64,000 bases of DNA. Origin: Carallia brachiata (taxonomy: Eukaryota; Streptophyta; Magnoliopsida; Malpighiales; Rhizophoraceae). The notes under the pieces were generated by a model, which was not told the origin of the DNA, did no database searches, and was given only the letters and a program-made list of their open reading frames with translations. The stretch lies in contig JADCRB010000017.1 in assembly GCA_021464245.1 (NCBI GenBank), positions 903,427 through 967,426 on the forward strand. The letters run 5' to 3'. A program made the position numbers and the translations under genes. This document shows, piece by piece, positions 1 through 12,400 of the stretch (positions are counted from its first letter, which is position 1; each line of letters starts with the position of its first letter).

Positions 1-2085
1 TACTAGTACAGCATACTATGTGTACAACAAAAAGACTCATGTTATTGAACAAAAAGACTCAAGTTATTGAATAGTTTATGCACGTGGTATTTGATGAGAC
101 CGACCCTACTCAAGAAATATCTTGGCTGGAAATTCTTTTGGAGAAGATAAAAGATTTTATACTCTCGGAGACGCTACCTAAGGACAACTATATGCTTGAT
201 TGAAGACCAAGCATTAAACCATCTTGAAAGAATCATTTATACGTCAATTGAACTTCAAATTTGCCCATTAAAACCGACTATCTTCCTAGCTACTACCCAT
301 GATATTTGCAACTGATTGAGCTTACAAGATTGACAGAAAATCTATTTTGATCAAGGCCAATTTGGTGGAATTACATTGCTTTGATGATGATTGATCTCTC
401 GGTCATCCTTTCCTTTATGGTTTATTGGCTGTAAGGAACATATAAAGAAGAGTGGACACAAATTCTTGAAGATCAATACTTACCTAGCCTTGAAACACTC
501 ATCACTCGGTCAACTATTTAAGTGCTTGGGAGATTGACAACAAGCAAATCAAGTATTGAGCACCCCACTAGCTATGACTGAATTATGATTGATACTTTCA
601 AAGGAAAACCACAACCTTGGGCTAGCAAAGTTCAAATTGGCTTCTCATTTTTGAGCTGTACATCACACAATGGGAGAAGATTATGTTGAGGTGAGCTTTG
701 AATGGCAAGTCATCAATTTCACAATGGCTACAAGATCTCCACAGTTTGGGCAAATGTTCTTGCTTGTAAAATCCAAGTTTGCATCTTTAAAAATATGACC
801 AAACTAAGAAAGAAGGTCTTGTTCTTACCTATAGCAATGGTTTGAGAAAGGAAAATAGCCAAAATGGATAAACAATGAAATATGTTAATGCCTAGCCAAT
901 AAGGAAGGAATCCACTCCAAACGGCTAAACACACAATGGCTACAAGGCTCCTTTTGCTATATTATTTGCTCTTTTTTTATAGTTATCTTAAAAAGAAAAA
1001 ACATTCATAAGACTTCTATTTAAATTTTTACAATAACTTGATCATTATTGGCAACTTGCTCAAAAAACAAAGATCATTATATGCAACAAAAAGAGTAATA
1101 TGTACAAAAAATATAACAAAAAGAGCAACAAATATGTTAAAAGAATATCCAACATTTACTAAGTAATTATTTATAGCCACAAGCCATGTTTTTTATAGAG
1201 TCATTGATAGTGAGTTGCAATTCACTACTTAATTTGTGTAATAAACCAATAATGTATTGAAACATTCTTATATATTTTACAATGTCAATCTAACTAATTT
1301 AATTTTAGTTAAGCACAAGGATACTATTTTTAACTAATGTGATATAATAGTATGGATTTGCCCAAAACTTATTTAGTTTTGTGTTGTGTTATCTACGAAG
1401 AGTATATAATAGTGAATTGCAATAGACTATTTAATTTTATTAATAAAATAGTAATTTTTTGTAACGTACTTGTTCTTTTACTAATTCAATTGAAGCAACT
1501 TTGTTAATTTAATCAATTGTTAAGTATATAATGCCCTCTTTCATTTATATATACACCCCTCTTTCTCTCACAGTTACTATTTTTTCTATCCCAAATTGTT
1601 TACAAAAAAAGTGATCAGAGAAAAGAGATTTTAAACTTATGAAGAAATTAGTGACTATTCATTTTTGTATTTCAAATTAAAGGTTAATGTTAAGAAAAAT
1701 TACATTTTATTTTAAAAATAGTAAAATGTCCTTTTACAATTATATACAGAAGGAGTCAAATTTTAGAACAAAAATCTCACTATATCTGACTACCAAAGAT
1801 AGAGCTACAACAAATGTGAAAGAATAAGCTAGCACAGTCCAAAAAGAGCAACTCCAATCTAATGAGAAAGATGAATGAACAAAATTTGGAAATTTTATCT
1901 TAACTTTATAATTAACATTATATTTAGATTATGAGAAAATGAAATTATAAGAAATTAATAAATAGAAAGAAAGTCAAAAAAAATATTTTTTTAAATGTTC
2001 AAAAAAAAAAAAAGTCAGCCTTGTTAAGTTAAAAATTAGTTCATTGCTCTTATTTTACAATTGTCAAAAAAATTAATTTATAAGT
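1..2085. other. AT-rich intergenic DNA, no gene recognised
   Basis: I see no open frame with a recognisable domain and no RNA gene. The first 950 bases are less AT-rich and could be a worn transposon remnant: a phrase beginning acaatggctacaag occurs at about 720 and again at about 935. No terminal repeats, primer site or coding motif could be tied to it. From about 960 onward the sequence is AT-rich and low in complexity. Confidence 0.5.
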
Positions 2086-2480
2086 ATATAAAACCAAAAT
2101 TGAGATAAAATCACAATTTTTCACTCTCTACCATGTGGTGACTTCTTATAAATTTTTAAATTAAAAATATTAAAAAATCTTATAATTATTATAATTCCAT
2201 TACAATTAGGACAAGATTAGAATTCTATAAATTAATTAATATAAATTAAATTCTAATTAAATCAAAAAAAAAATTTTAGACTATTTGTGTAATACTATTT
2301 TGACTCTAATTAAATATTTTTATTATAAAATTTTCTAATAAAATAATAAAAAATAATTCTCAAATTCTCTATTTAAAAAAAAAATACTAAGAAAATCTCT
2401 CAAATTTATTTATTTTTTCTAAAAAAAGAAAAAAAATTATACTAAAATTCTCTCAAAAGTAAAGGAAAAAAAGTACTCAC
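2086..2480 (+). repeat. Left terminal inverted repeat of the MULE-like element
   Basis: This AT-rich block runs from an outer end near the phrase gtatataaaaccaaaattg to an inner end near the phrase aaatctctcaaatttat. Its reverse complement is at about 8935-9372, with many small gaps but the same order of motifs throughout. The exact outer boundary is uncertain by some tens of bases. Confidence 0.6.
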
Positions 2481-3651
2481 AATTCTTTATTCCCCCACTT
2501 TGGTCGAAGTCTTCTGTCTGAAATCTCCGATTATTTTGGTTGAAATATCCCCAGTAATACTATTGCCCCACACTGCCATTTACTCTCCTTTTCTCCACTG
2601 TTACTTTTTCTTCTTCTTTTACTTTTAGTGGCCACTCCTGCACATTTAATATTTGCCCCTCATCAATCAAATAATATGGAAGCCAAAAAAAAAAGAGAAA
2701 AAAAGAATTGATAGACAAGATCTGAAATTCCCTATATAGAAAAACATTTCAAGTGACTATATGTATATATTGCAAATAGAAAGCATAAATATTTACCTAT
2801 TAGCGGATCCTTGAATTCTTCAGCCACGTAGAAGGGTTTCATCTCTCATCGATCAAAGCCTCAATCCATTTATTTAATTAATTTCACCCAATTTATGGGG
2901 AAAAAAAATCTAAGTTCCATATTACCAATTTCAATGGTTCAGAAAGATCAATAGTATTTGTGCAAACCCAGAAAGAGGGGAATAAGAAAAATAACAAAAA
3001 AAAGGAACAGTCTTAGCACGTTGCCACCCTTTCCCTACAACAGCAGCCGCCTTTCTTTGCCCAGATGGTTGCTCCACTTCGACGACCTATCCATTTTCAA
3101 CCGAGTTCTCAATCAATGGCCAGTTGAGTCTTCAACAATCCAAACATCCAGTCTCCTCCACTCGGTTATAAAAAGGGTTGGAGAGAAATAAAAAGAAACA
3201 AAAAATAAGACATTGTCATAATCATTTTCACATTTTTTTATTATATTTTAATCTCATCCACTTATAATAGCACCTCATTCTTTTTTTGCCCACGTAAAAT
3301 CTTTTCGTTTTCTATCTGAGTCATCAATGCCTTTTCTCCAAGGTGGCTGCCATGTCATGTCAGGCACAATTATGGTTCAGAGCCCTCTGTCCACGTATTG
3401 GCGCCTTTTAACATAATTTATTGCAGGTATATTATTCGCTTTCGTTCCCATATACTTTTTAGGAGAAACATAGTTCTTTGCTTTTAGTGAGATCAATGAG
3501 AGAGAAAAACCAAAGAAGAAAGGCAAATAGTCAGATTTATGAAAAAAAAAACAAATTATAGTGTAAAGGGGAAATCAATTTTGGGTATTAATTTTTGTTG
3601 TTGGAAAAATGAATTCGTCTCTATTAATATGATTTTGGGTAAGTTTAAAAT

Positions 3652-3888
3652 ATGTATGGGGAAAGGTCGAAGGAGACATATTTTTGTTGGGTCGTCGAAG
3701 TAGGCCAATTAGTTGTTGATGTGTGCAGTGAACACGAATGTGGAAGCAGTGAGGAGGTTGAATCTTCACGCAGTTCAAAAGAAGAATCAATGGATAGTTT
3801 TGAAGTATGCAGGAGGCTATCAAAGGCAATCAATAAGACTACAATCAAGCGCCAGAAAGCAAAAACTGGGTATAACCTACTCCAGTAA
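3652..3888 (+). pseudogene. Short open remnant inside the MULE-like element
   Basis: This is an open frame of 78 codons with an acidic and serine-rich middle (SSEEVESSRSSKEESM) and no recognised domain. It lies upstream of the block that resembles Ulp1-associated proteins and on the same strand, so it may be an upstream exon of that dead gene. It is followed by many stops. It may also be a chance frame. Confidence 0.25.
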
Positions 3889-4725
3889 GTGAAAAGAATA
3901 ATTCTGAGTTAGTGTTGTTAGAAGATGTTGAAATGTAGGTAGATATTTCAGTGGCCAAAGAAGAATGAACGTAATGCTAAATGGCTGACACTATTGTGTG
4001 ATAGGAAAAGGTACAAGGAGCAGCTGACAAAGATTGATAAACACCTTGTGAAGTTTTCTTGTGTAAGCAAAACTCTATAATACGAGTTATTGAGCTAGTT
4101 TTTTTTTTTATGTGAAATGTAAAGTCGGTAAAAGCTATGTATGGAATGATGTTCTAGTCAGCAATGGCGCCAAAAGTGAGCAAGGCATGGAGGGAATTGG
4201 GAGAGGTCGAGCGCGAAAAGTTTAAAAAGGAAGAATGACTTGCTAAAAAATGAAGGAAGTGATCAAAAGCTTGGGTAAGGCAAAGGCAGAAAGGATAGGC
4301 AAGTTATTTAAGAAGAAAATGATGAGAAAGTTATAAATTGTATGAGAAAGCTTTATGGGGGTATAGTGAAAATTGAGCAGGTAATTCGTGTTATTGAGAG
4401 GATGGGTTGTGCAAGGTTGTTAGTTGTTTTTGCCCTTGAGAAATTAAATGCTTCTGAGTTGTTTGAAAGTGGTGTGTTATAAGTTAAAAAATTTTGATAG
4501 ATTTATAGTGAAATGAAATGAATTGTGCATATATATACTGTTGGTGGGTGGTGAAGAATCCTGAAGCATGTTTTATTGAGCGTGAATGATGACCAGGCCC
4601 TAAGATTGGAAGTAGTACTTATTTGAAATGTAAGAAGTCAATAATATTAAAAATAGAATATAAACATACGGGACTTTGTTAGCTTCACAGATGAGTGGTG
4701 AGCGATTGAATGTATGTAATATTTA

Positions 4726-5450
4726 GTGTGTTGTATGATATTGAACGGTGCTTTCTACTCTTGCTGTTGTCCACATCAGATAATTCGGGTGGTGAGTGAA
4801 GTGGGGACAAATTCTCGGCTGTTTGAGCTTGTAGTGGAAATGGGTTTTGAGGCATTGGCTGGCGTGACCTGCGAGAACTTGCCGAAGTCTTTCATTATCA
4901 TGATGTTGGGATAGTTTGACCCATACCAACGTGAGATGGTTGCATATAGGATTTGAAAGTGTATGACTGGGGACGATGTTGCAGAAATTATAGGGATTCC
5001 AAATGGTTCTAATCCCATGCTAGTAAATAAGAATGGAAATTGTGGCCCAACAATTAAATGAATTGGCCAAGAAATTGATTGAAGAGATAAGGCTAGGAGA
5101 ATCAAATTCCAACAGTTAGGCACGCACGAGAGATTTGAAATCTTTCAAATGGAGACCGAAGTTTGAGGTTCTCTGACTTATATTGAGGAGTAAGGGCATT
5201 GAAGATGCGACGTTGAAGCAAGCCTTTTGATTCTAACCCTTGGTTCAGTTTTATGGCCAACATCATCTTGATTTCCTTCCCCAAAGTTATATATGTCAGT
5301 TGGTGATGTTAGGGATATGAAGTAGTATGGATGGGGTGATTTTTTTTGTGAAATGTCTAAGTGAGGAAATGCATAGTTTTCGAAAGGGGAAACAAAAATA
5401 GTCAGAAGATACATGCAAGCCAAACATCAGCAGTTGTCTCATGTTTTTGA
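4726..5450 (+). pseudogene. Remains of a plant Ulp1-associated transposon protein (N-terminal region)
   Basis: Across several stop codons and frame changes one can read a pattern shared by plant transposon-borne proteins that end in an Ulp1 protease. It begins with LFELVVEMGFEALAGVTCENLP and is followed by FDPYQREMVAY. A GDDVAEIIGIPNG motif comes next, matching the recurring '..DV..(I/M)GIP.G' of this group. Further on come YMSVGDVRDM and YGWGDFF, where relatives have a '(L)YDV..I..(Y/F)NW..F' motif. There are at least five in-frame stops, so no intact product is possible. The assignment rests on family pattern memory, not on a search. It fits the long terminal inverted repeats around it. Confidence 0.45.
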
Positions 5451-6020
5451 TGGTGAGCGAGGAGGACAGTATGCTATTTGATGTGCTAGGGACTAAATTT
5501 AATTCATTAACTATTATTTCGAGCCAGTTTTATGAATCCTTTGTTGATGTGTAGTTATTTTACTTTCAAAGATTTCTCTTGAAGAATTTGAACAAAGACC
5601 TGCAACGGTAAATCCATTGCAGGTTTGGAACAATTTGAGGGCTAGACATAGAGTTAACATGGAACTCAAGTATGCTAATTACAATTGAAATCAGGTACAA
5701 TATATTTGGAGTTATTGTAGATGTTTATTTATATGCTAATTCGTCACTAAAAACTTCCATTGGCAATGGTGGATGTGAAAAGAGTTAGTGGTTGTGTATT
5801 AGTAAGGACTTTCGCAGCAGCTCAGACCTATGCATAAAGTTGTTGACCTTGAGCTTCTTATGTGCTCAAGCAAATTAAGTCAAGTGAGGTGGCAACAGAT
5901 TTGATAGTTAAGTATGTTAAACTTATGATATTTGTTGTATGCCTTTTTTTTGTTCTATCAATGTTGTTGCAGAAATAATTTTGATGATACATATTGTGGT
6001 TAATTTGCGAATTGTAGAGA

Positions 6021-6314
6021 GTGCCTGAATTTGCAAAAGTAGTGGTAGATCTAATGGCAAAGCATATGCCAGCCTACACGCGAGAGTTGCAGTTGAAAGT
6101 AGCAAATGTTTTGTTGGGAAAGAGAAAGTGCGATAGTCATTGTGGATCTCAAAAGCCAATGTCACGTTCAAGGAAAAAGGAGAAAAGCCCAACCCCAGTT
6201 GCAGAAGTAGAACAGTCAGCAGTTGAAATTGTGGAAGATGGCAATTGCGATCAACATGAGGTTGGAGAAAAGTCAACAGCTGAAAGTCTGAAAGATCTAG
6301 GAGCAAGACTATGA
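6021..6314 (+). pseudogene. Lysine/glutamate-rich fragment of the same decayed element gene
   Basis: A 97-codon open frame begins MPEFAKVVVDLMAKHMPAY and continues with a basic stretch (SRSRKKEKSPTP) and an acidic end. Its place, 600 bases downstream of the Ulp1-associated block and on the same strand, suggests the middle, low-complexity part of that protein. No domain is recognised. An AT microsatellite (6497-6522) follows. Confidence 0.3.
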
Positions 6315-6496
6315 AGGTGAACAACCAGGTGGTGGAAATCTAAAATATGCGACCAATGAGAAAAACGAGCTCCGATGAGAAAAACGAGCTCAGAGAAGAT
6401 TCAGGACCTGAAAAGTGGAACGATGGAACCCCTAAGCAAGACCACGACACTGCTGGCAAGTGAAAAATTACAAGTGAAGTTAAATAAAAATATTCA

Positions 6497-6522
6497 TATA
6501 TATATATATATATATATATATA
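6497..6522. repeat. (AT)n microsatellite
   Basis: This is a run of alternating a and t of about 26 bases inside the MULE-like element, between coding remnants. Confidence 0.9.
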
Positions 6523-7020
6523 CGTAATTATAAAAGGCGTTATAGATTTGAATATTAGCGTGAAGTATATTATATATTTTTAGGTAGTCATGGAAAGGTA
6601 ATTATGGTTTAGACTTTTCTTCCCGAGAAAAGTATTTACATAAGTATCCATTGATTTTGCAAGTGTATGAGCTATCTATCCAGTCCCCATATTTTGTTTA
6701 ATGCAATTTTGTAGCTAGTGATAGCTCGACACATTGGTTGATTCTTATAAAAGGTAGATCAACTTATGGGCAACCTGAGCAAAAGAATGATCCACCCCAA
6801 ATTTTAGAGGGAGATGAGGAGTGTGATGAAGCTCATGAGGCTGAGCAGATCGGGAGACATGCAAATGAAACTGCAGGCAGGATGTCTATCATGTTTTTTT
6901 TTTACATTGAAATGTTGAATTGATAAAATATTTATGTTTGTAATGAAATATTTGAAAACTTAGGGTTGGTTAGATATGCTTATGTTACTTGCTTTAGACA
7001 TGCCTATTCAATGTTATTGT

Positions 7021-8061
7021 TGTAGGAAAGGCTGAGGTTGCATGTGTATCAAAAACATCTGAAGGGGTCTATCTTGAAGCTTGGGTGTCTCAGAATAAAG
7101 ATGTTGTGCAAAGACTAGAGAAAGAGAACCCTCATCATAGAGGACAAGAAGATGGGAAAATGTCAATGTATAAGCTCGCACGTCATGTATGAACAATGGT
7201 GGTTAATAAAAGTGGTATATATTTAAACACATTCATTAATAAATAGATTTAGATACATATATTTCTAAAAGAATCTAAAGGAAGTAGTATGAAATGGATA
7301 TTCAAGTACGGAAAAGTGTCAAAGACCAAAAGAAATGGAGGGAAGGGGTATTGTCAGGTAATTGAAAGCATACTCATTATATGAATTAAGAGAGCCAGTT
7401 GAGGTGTCTGACGAATTTGATCATATTTCAAATTCATTGAAAGGAACAAATATATTTTATGAATATATGAATATGAATATGAATAGGATCAGCCATGGTC
7501 GATAAGCAGAAGAATGAAAATATGAATATATTTTATTATAATTTTGTTTCAATTTATAGAATGCTCCAGTGGATTCTCTTTATGTTGCAAATTTGAATAA
7601 GATCGTCTTGGGTTGCAAGCAAACACTTGAGCTGGAAAATGCATCATCCATGATTGCTTATATTCTGGTAGGACAACACAACATGCAAACAGAGCTCGAA
7701 CCACAATAGTTAAAAATTTACACAAAATAGTAGGTAATAAAGTTGATTGTAAAATTAGGAGCTGTGTCCCTTGATTATTTGTTGATTTTTATTGCGGTGC
7801 TAAACCATTATTTTGGCAGCTCTTCATAGCTCGCCTTCAGTTCATAAAGAGTCATGCCACAAGGTGAGTGGGGTAATGGATGAGGATAACAATAAAAGTG
7901 TTGAGATGGATAGAAAGCATTTCGAACGCGATGACCTGTTGGGGCCTGAGGGAAATATAGTAATGTCAACCTGTCTTGAGAGTAGGAAAGTGAGAAATGA
8001 GGAAGTAATAAAACCAGAATGCATTCAGGATCTGGTGAAGCAGTGTGCTGAGACTATATAG
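7021..8061 (+). pseudogene. Acidic linker-like fragments inside the MULE-like element
   Basis: Several short plus-strand frames can be read: 7024-7190 (charged, QRLEKENPHHRGQEDGK), 7561-7710 (DSLYVANLNKIVLG) and 7813-8061 (82 codons, hydrophilic, ending QDLVKQCAETI). They look like neighbouring exons of one decayed gene. The probable intron boundaries were not resolved. No domain could be named. They lie between the block resembling Ulp1-associated proteins and the last open frame at 8388. Confidence 0.3.
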
Positions 8062-8387
8062 AATCCTTCAAAAAAACTGTGTCGAGTTTTTAGGAGCACC
8101 TCTGAATGTGTAGTTGGTAAGGAGGCATTTTGTGCCTTGCCTTGCAACAGACAATATCTGACCTGTCTCGTAAGTTTGCGTCTTCTGCACATTTTGACTC
8201 AATGTTTGTGGGTAATCGATTTCTATGAATAACTAAGAGTTGAAACCATTGTATGCATTAATGAATAAATACAAAACTTGCTATCCATACCGGAGCCTGG
8301 CTAAGGAAAACATACACTTCCAAATAACCTGGACTTGAAAAGTCCGTTGACTGTGGGTAGAAAAGGGTGTCAAACCACAAGCGATGA

Positions 8388-8714
8388 GTGAAGAAAGGGC
8401 CTGTAATCCGTTTTGGATGTGTGAGACAAAGCATGGTTAACGACTTTGATGTTTCATCGTTTTTACACTACATAGGTCCTGGTCGCATTTTTCAGTCAAT
8501 ATATTGTAATTGGATTGGCCCACTTTTAAGCTACTATAGGAACTTTGTCTACTATGTAATCCGTTTTGCATTTCGGCTTGTTGTGATTTCTTGTTGGATG
8601 GACATGCATAGAATTAAGCCACGTGCAGTGGCCTACCTAATGCAACAACCCTTAAATGTTACTAGTGTTAAATCCGCAGAATACGTGGGTTTATTATATT
8701 TATTGCGAATTTGA
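8388..8714 (+). pseudogene. Possible start of an Ulp1-like (C48) peptidase domain, broken
   Basis: This 108-codon open frame ends just inside the right inverted repeat. Its middle, RLVVISCWMDMHRIKPRAV, resembles the 'L....V(I/V)..W(M/L)..L' region that opens the Ulp1 protease fold in plant transposon-borne proteins. The catalytic His, Asp and Cys regions are not present, so it would be a truncated, inactive piece. The assignment is weak alone and gains support only from its neighbours. Confidence 0.25.
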
Positions 8715-8934
8715 AATAAAATATGTTTTATTTAGAATAGGCAAATAAAAAGACGAATGTTTAGTAAACTGATACTAATAGAAAGCATAATAAAAAAATA
8801 AAAAAAAGTGATTACATGTAAAAAAAAAACAAAAAAAATTATAATAAGAAAACTGAAAAAAAAATAACTTAATCAATTAAAAGCACTAACTTTGATAAGA
8901 AAATGTTAAAGTGAAAATATGAAATTTGAAATTG

Positions 8935-9372
8935 ACAAATCTAGATAAGAAAAGATTTGAGAGATTTTTCTTTTCTTTTTTTCTATTTTAAGGAATTTTT
9001 ATTGTCGTTTTTTTTTCTTTTTAACATAAAATCGGTAAATTTGAGACTTTTTTTTAATATTGTTTCTTTCTTAAAAAAGAGAATCCGACAATAATTTTTA
9101 TTATTTTCTAATTTTCTTGTGTTATAAAAAAATTTATAATTATAAAGATATAATTAGAGTCAAAATACTACTATGTAAATCAATAAATACTTATTTAATT
9201 ATAATTAAATTTATATTAATTAATTTATAGAATTATAATCCTTGTTGTAATAGAAATTTGATTAATATAAAATTTTTTAATTTTTTAATTTTAAAACTGA
9301 TGAGAAGTCGTTATATGACCAAAAGAAAAAAGTTGAGATTTTCTCTCAACTTCAATTTATATAACTACATAT
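8935..9372 (-). repeat. Right terminal inverted repeat of the MULE-like element
   Basis: This is the reverse complement of the 2086-2480 block, with the same order of motifs. Its outer end carries a local direct duplication of a palindrome-containing segment (ttgagattttctctcaactt at about 9318-9355 and again at 9375-9405). The tandem array that follows begins directly beside it. Confidence 0.6.
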
Positions 9373-9429
9373 AGATGTTGAGATTTTCTCTCAACTTCAA
9401 CTTTATATACTTACATATAAATATACGTA

Positions 9430-12400
9430 ATTAATCGAGGAATGCTTTACATGTATGTCTCTTGCTATATAACACTCACCTGCACCATTACAAGGTGAAG
9501 TCGGGTGTGATAATGAGTGTAGGTCGATACAACATTCACCACACCATTACAAGGTGGAGCACCCTGACTGAACTGCACAGATTGATAGAAATTGAATCTT
9601 GTTGCAATCGTACACATTGTTGTTGCATATCCAAAGCCATTAGTTTCAAGAAAATGTTTAGGAACATATTAGTGTTTGCATATTAGAAGCCAATTGTTCC
9701 AACTTGGAAGTATTCCTATTATAGCACTGAAGTCAGAAAAACTCATGTTATTGAGGAGGAGCACTGTACCTAGGGAGGTCACTCACACCCGCATTGATCA
9801 TCAGGACGAAACTTTAGACTATGTCCCATATCATCCACCCCAATGTTTGTCATTCTCAATCACTTTATATGCATGACTCCATTCTGGGAGCTGTGACCTG
9901 CACCATTATAAGGAGAAGTCCCATGCAACAAAGCGTGCACCCTCGACAATGGGACGTCAAAATGATATAGTGTTTGAGTTGGTGCTCCATTTTCGATCTG
10001 TGCAGAAAGATAGAAATTTAGCCTCATTGCAATACTGTGCTTTGCTGTTGCACATGCGAATATACTTACATATAGATATACGTAATTAATCGAGGAATGC
10101 TTTACATGCATGTCTCTAGCTATGTAACACTCACCTGCATCATTACAAGGTGAAGTTGGGTGTGATAATGAGTGTAGGTCGATACAACATTCACCACGCC
10201 ATTACAAGGTGGAGCACCTCGACTGAACTGCACAGATTGATAAAAATTGGATCCTGTTACAATCGTACACATTGCTATTGTATATCCGAAGCGATTATTT
10301 TCAAGAAAATGTTCAGGGACATGTTAGTGTTTGCATATTAGAAGCTAATTGTTCCAACTTGGAAGTATTCCTATTATAGCACTGAAGTCAAAAAAACTCA
10401 TGTCATTAAGGAGGGGCACTGTACCTAAGGGAGGTCACTCACACCCGCATCAATCATCAGGATGAAAGTTTAGACTATGTCCCATATCATCCACCCTAGT
10501 GTTTGCCATTCTCAATCACTTAATATGCATGACTCCATTCTGGGAGCTGTGACCTACACCATTATAAGAAGAAGTCCCACGCAACAGAGCGTACACCCTC
10601 GACAATGAGACGTCAAAATGATATAGTGTTTGAGGTGGTGCTCCATTTTCGATCTGTGCAGATAGATAGAAATTTAATCTCATAGTAATTCTGTGCTTTG
10701 TTGTTGCACATGCGAATATACTTACATATAGATATACGTAATTAATCGAGGAATGCTTTACATGCATGTCTCTAGCTATATAACACTCACCTGCACCATT
10801 ACAAGGTGAAGTCGGGTGTGATAATGAGTGTAGGTCGATACAACATTCACCACGCCATTACAAGGTAGAGCACCCTGACTGAACTGCACAAATTGATAAA
10901 AATTGGATCATATTGCAATCGTACACATTGTTGTTGCACATCCAAAGCCATTAGTTTCAGGGACATGTTAGTGTTTGCATATTAGAAGCTAATTGTTCCA
11001 ACTTGGAAGTATTCCTATTATAGCACTGAAGTAAAAAAAAACTCATGTCATTGAGGAGGAGCACTGTACCTAGGGGAGGTCACTCACATCCGTATCGATC
11101 ATCAAGACGAAAGTTTAGACTATGTCCCATATCATCCACCCTAGTTTTTGTCATTCTCAATCACTTTATATGCATGACTCCATTCTGGGAGTTGTGATCT
11201 ACAGCATTATAAGGATAAGTCCCACGCAACGAAGCATGCACCCTCGACAATGGGACGTCAAAATGATATACTGTTTGAGGTGGTGCTCCATTTTCGATCT
11301 GTGCAGATAGGTAGAAATTTAATCTCATTGCAATCCAGTGCTTTGCTGTTGCACATGCGAATATACTTACATATAGATATATGTACTTAATCGAGGAATG
11401 CTTTACATGCATGTCTCTAGCTATATAACACTCACCTGCACCATTACAATGTGAAGTCGGGTGTGATAATGAGTGCAGGTCGATACAACATTCACCACGC
11501 CATTACAAGGTAGAGCACCTCGACTGAACTGCACAGATTGATAGAAATTGGATCCTGTTGCAATCGTACACATTGCTGTTGCATATCCAAAGCCATTAGT
11601 TTCAAGAAAATGTTCAAGGACATGTTAGTGTTTGCATATTAGAAGCTAATTGTTCCAACTTGGAAGTATTCCTATTATAGCACTGAAGTCAAAAAAAACT
11701 CATGTCATTGAGGAGGAGCACTGTACCTAAGGGAGGTCACTCACACCGGCATTGATCATCAGGACGAAAGTTTAGACTATGTCCCATATCATCCACCCTA
11801 GTGTTTATCATTCTCAATCACTTTATATGCGTGACTCCATTATGGGAGCTGTGACCAGCACCATTATAAGGAGAAGTCCCACGCAACAAAGCATGCACCC
11901 TCGACAATGGAACGTCAAAATGATATACTGTTTGAGGTGGTGCTCCATTTTTGATCTGTGTAGACAGATAGAAATTTAATCTCATTGCAATCCTGTGCTT
12001 TGCTGTTGCACATGCGAAGCTGTCAGTTGCAAGAATACGAATAGGGAATGTTAGTGTTTTCACATTAAAAGCTATTTTTTTTTTTAACTCAAAAGTTTTT
12101 CTGTTGCAGCGCTGAAGCCAGGATAACTCATGTCACCGGAGAGGAGCCCTATACTCAAAGGAGGTCACTCATGCTAGGATCGATCATCATGATGAAAGTT
12201 TACTGTCTCTTATACCATTCACTTTAGCGTCAGTCGTTCTCAATCACTTTATTCACGTGATTCCACTATGGGAACTGTGACCAACACCGTTACAAGGAGA
12301 AGTCCCATGCAACAAAATGTGCACCACATCACCTTGACATCGAAACGATACAGTGGCCGAGGTGGTGCTCCCTTTCCAAAATGTATGGATAGATAGAAAT

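Larger units (their letters stand above)
2086..9372 (+). mobile_element. Degraded Mutator-like DNA transposon with long terminal inverted repeats
   Basis: The left part (about 2086-2480) reappears as a reverse complement at about 8935-9372. Three anchors pair symmetrically around base 5728: gacttctt at 2140 with gagaagtc at 9302; the block around 2223-2242 with 9212-9236; and tttgactctaatta near 2300 with its complement near 9153-9164. Inverted repeats of several hundred bases that enclose several kilobases are typical of MULEs. The interior holds pieces of a plant Ulp1-associated protein, cargo known from Ulp1-carrying MULEs. No transposase domain was recognised, and no clean 9-bp target-site duplication could be fixed because the right end is locally duplicated (9340-9420). 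It could instead be another long-TIR superfamily. Confidence 0.55.

Noticed and set aside
9860..11412. Repeated 83-codon minus-strand frames as a tandem gene family
   Set aside because: They occur because the units are near-identical copies. There is no domain, no intron or promoter pattern, and the diverged monomers break the frame. Kept only as an observation.
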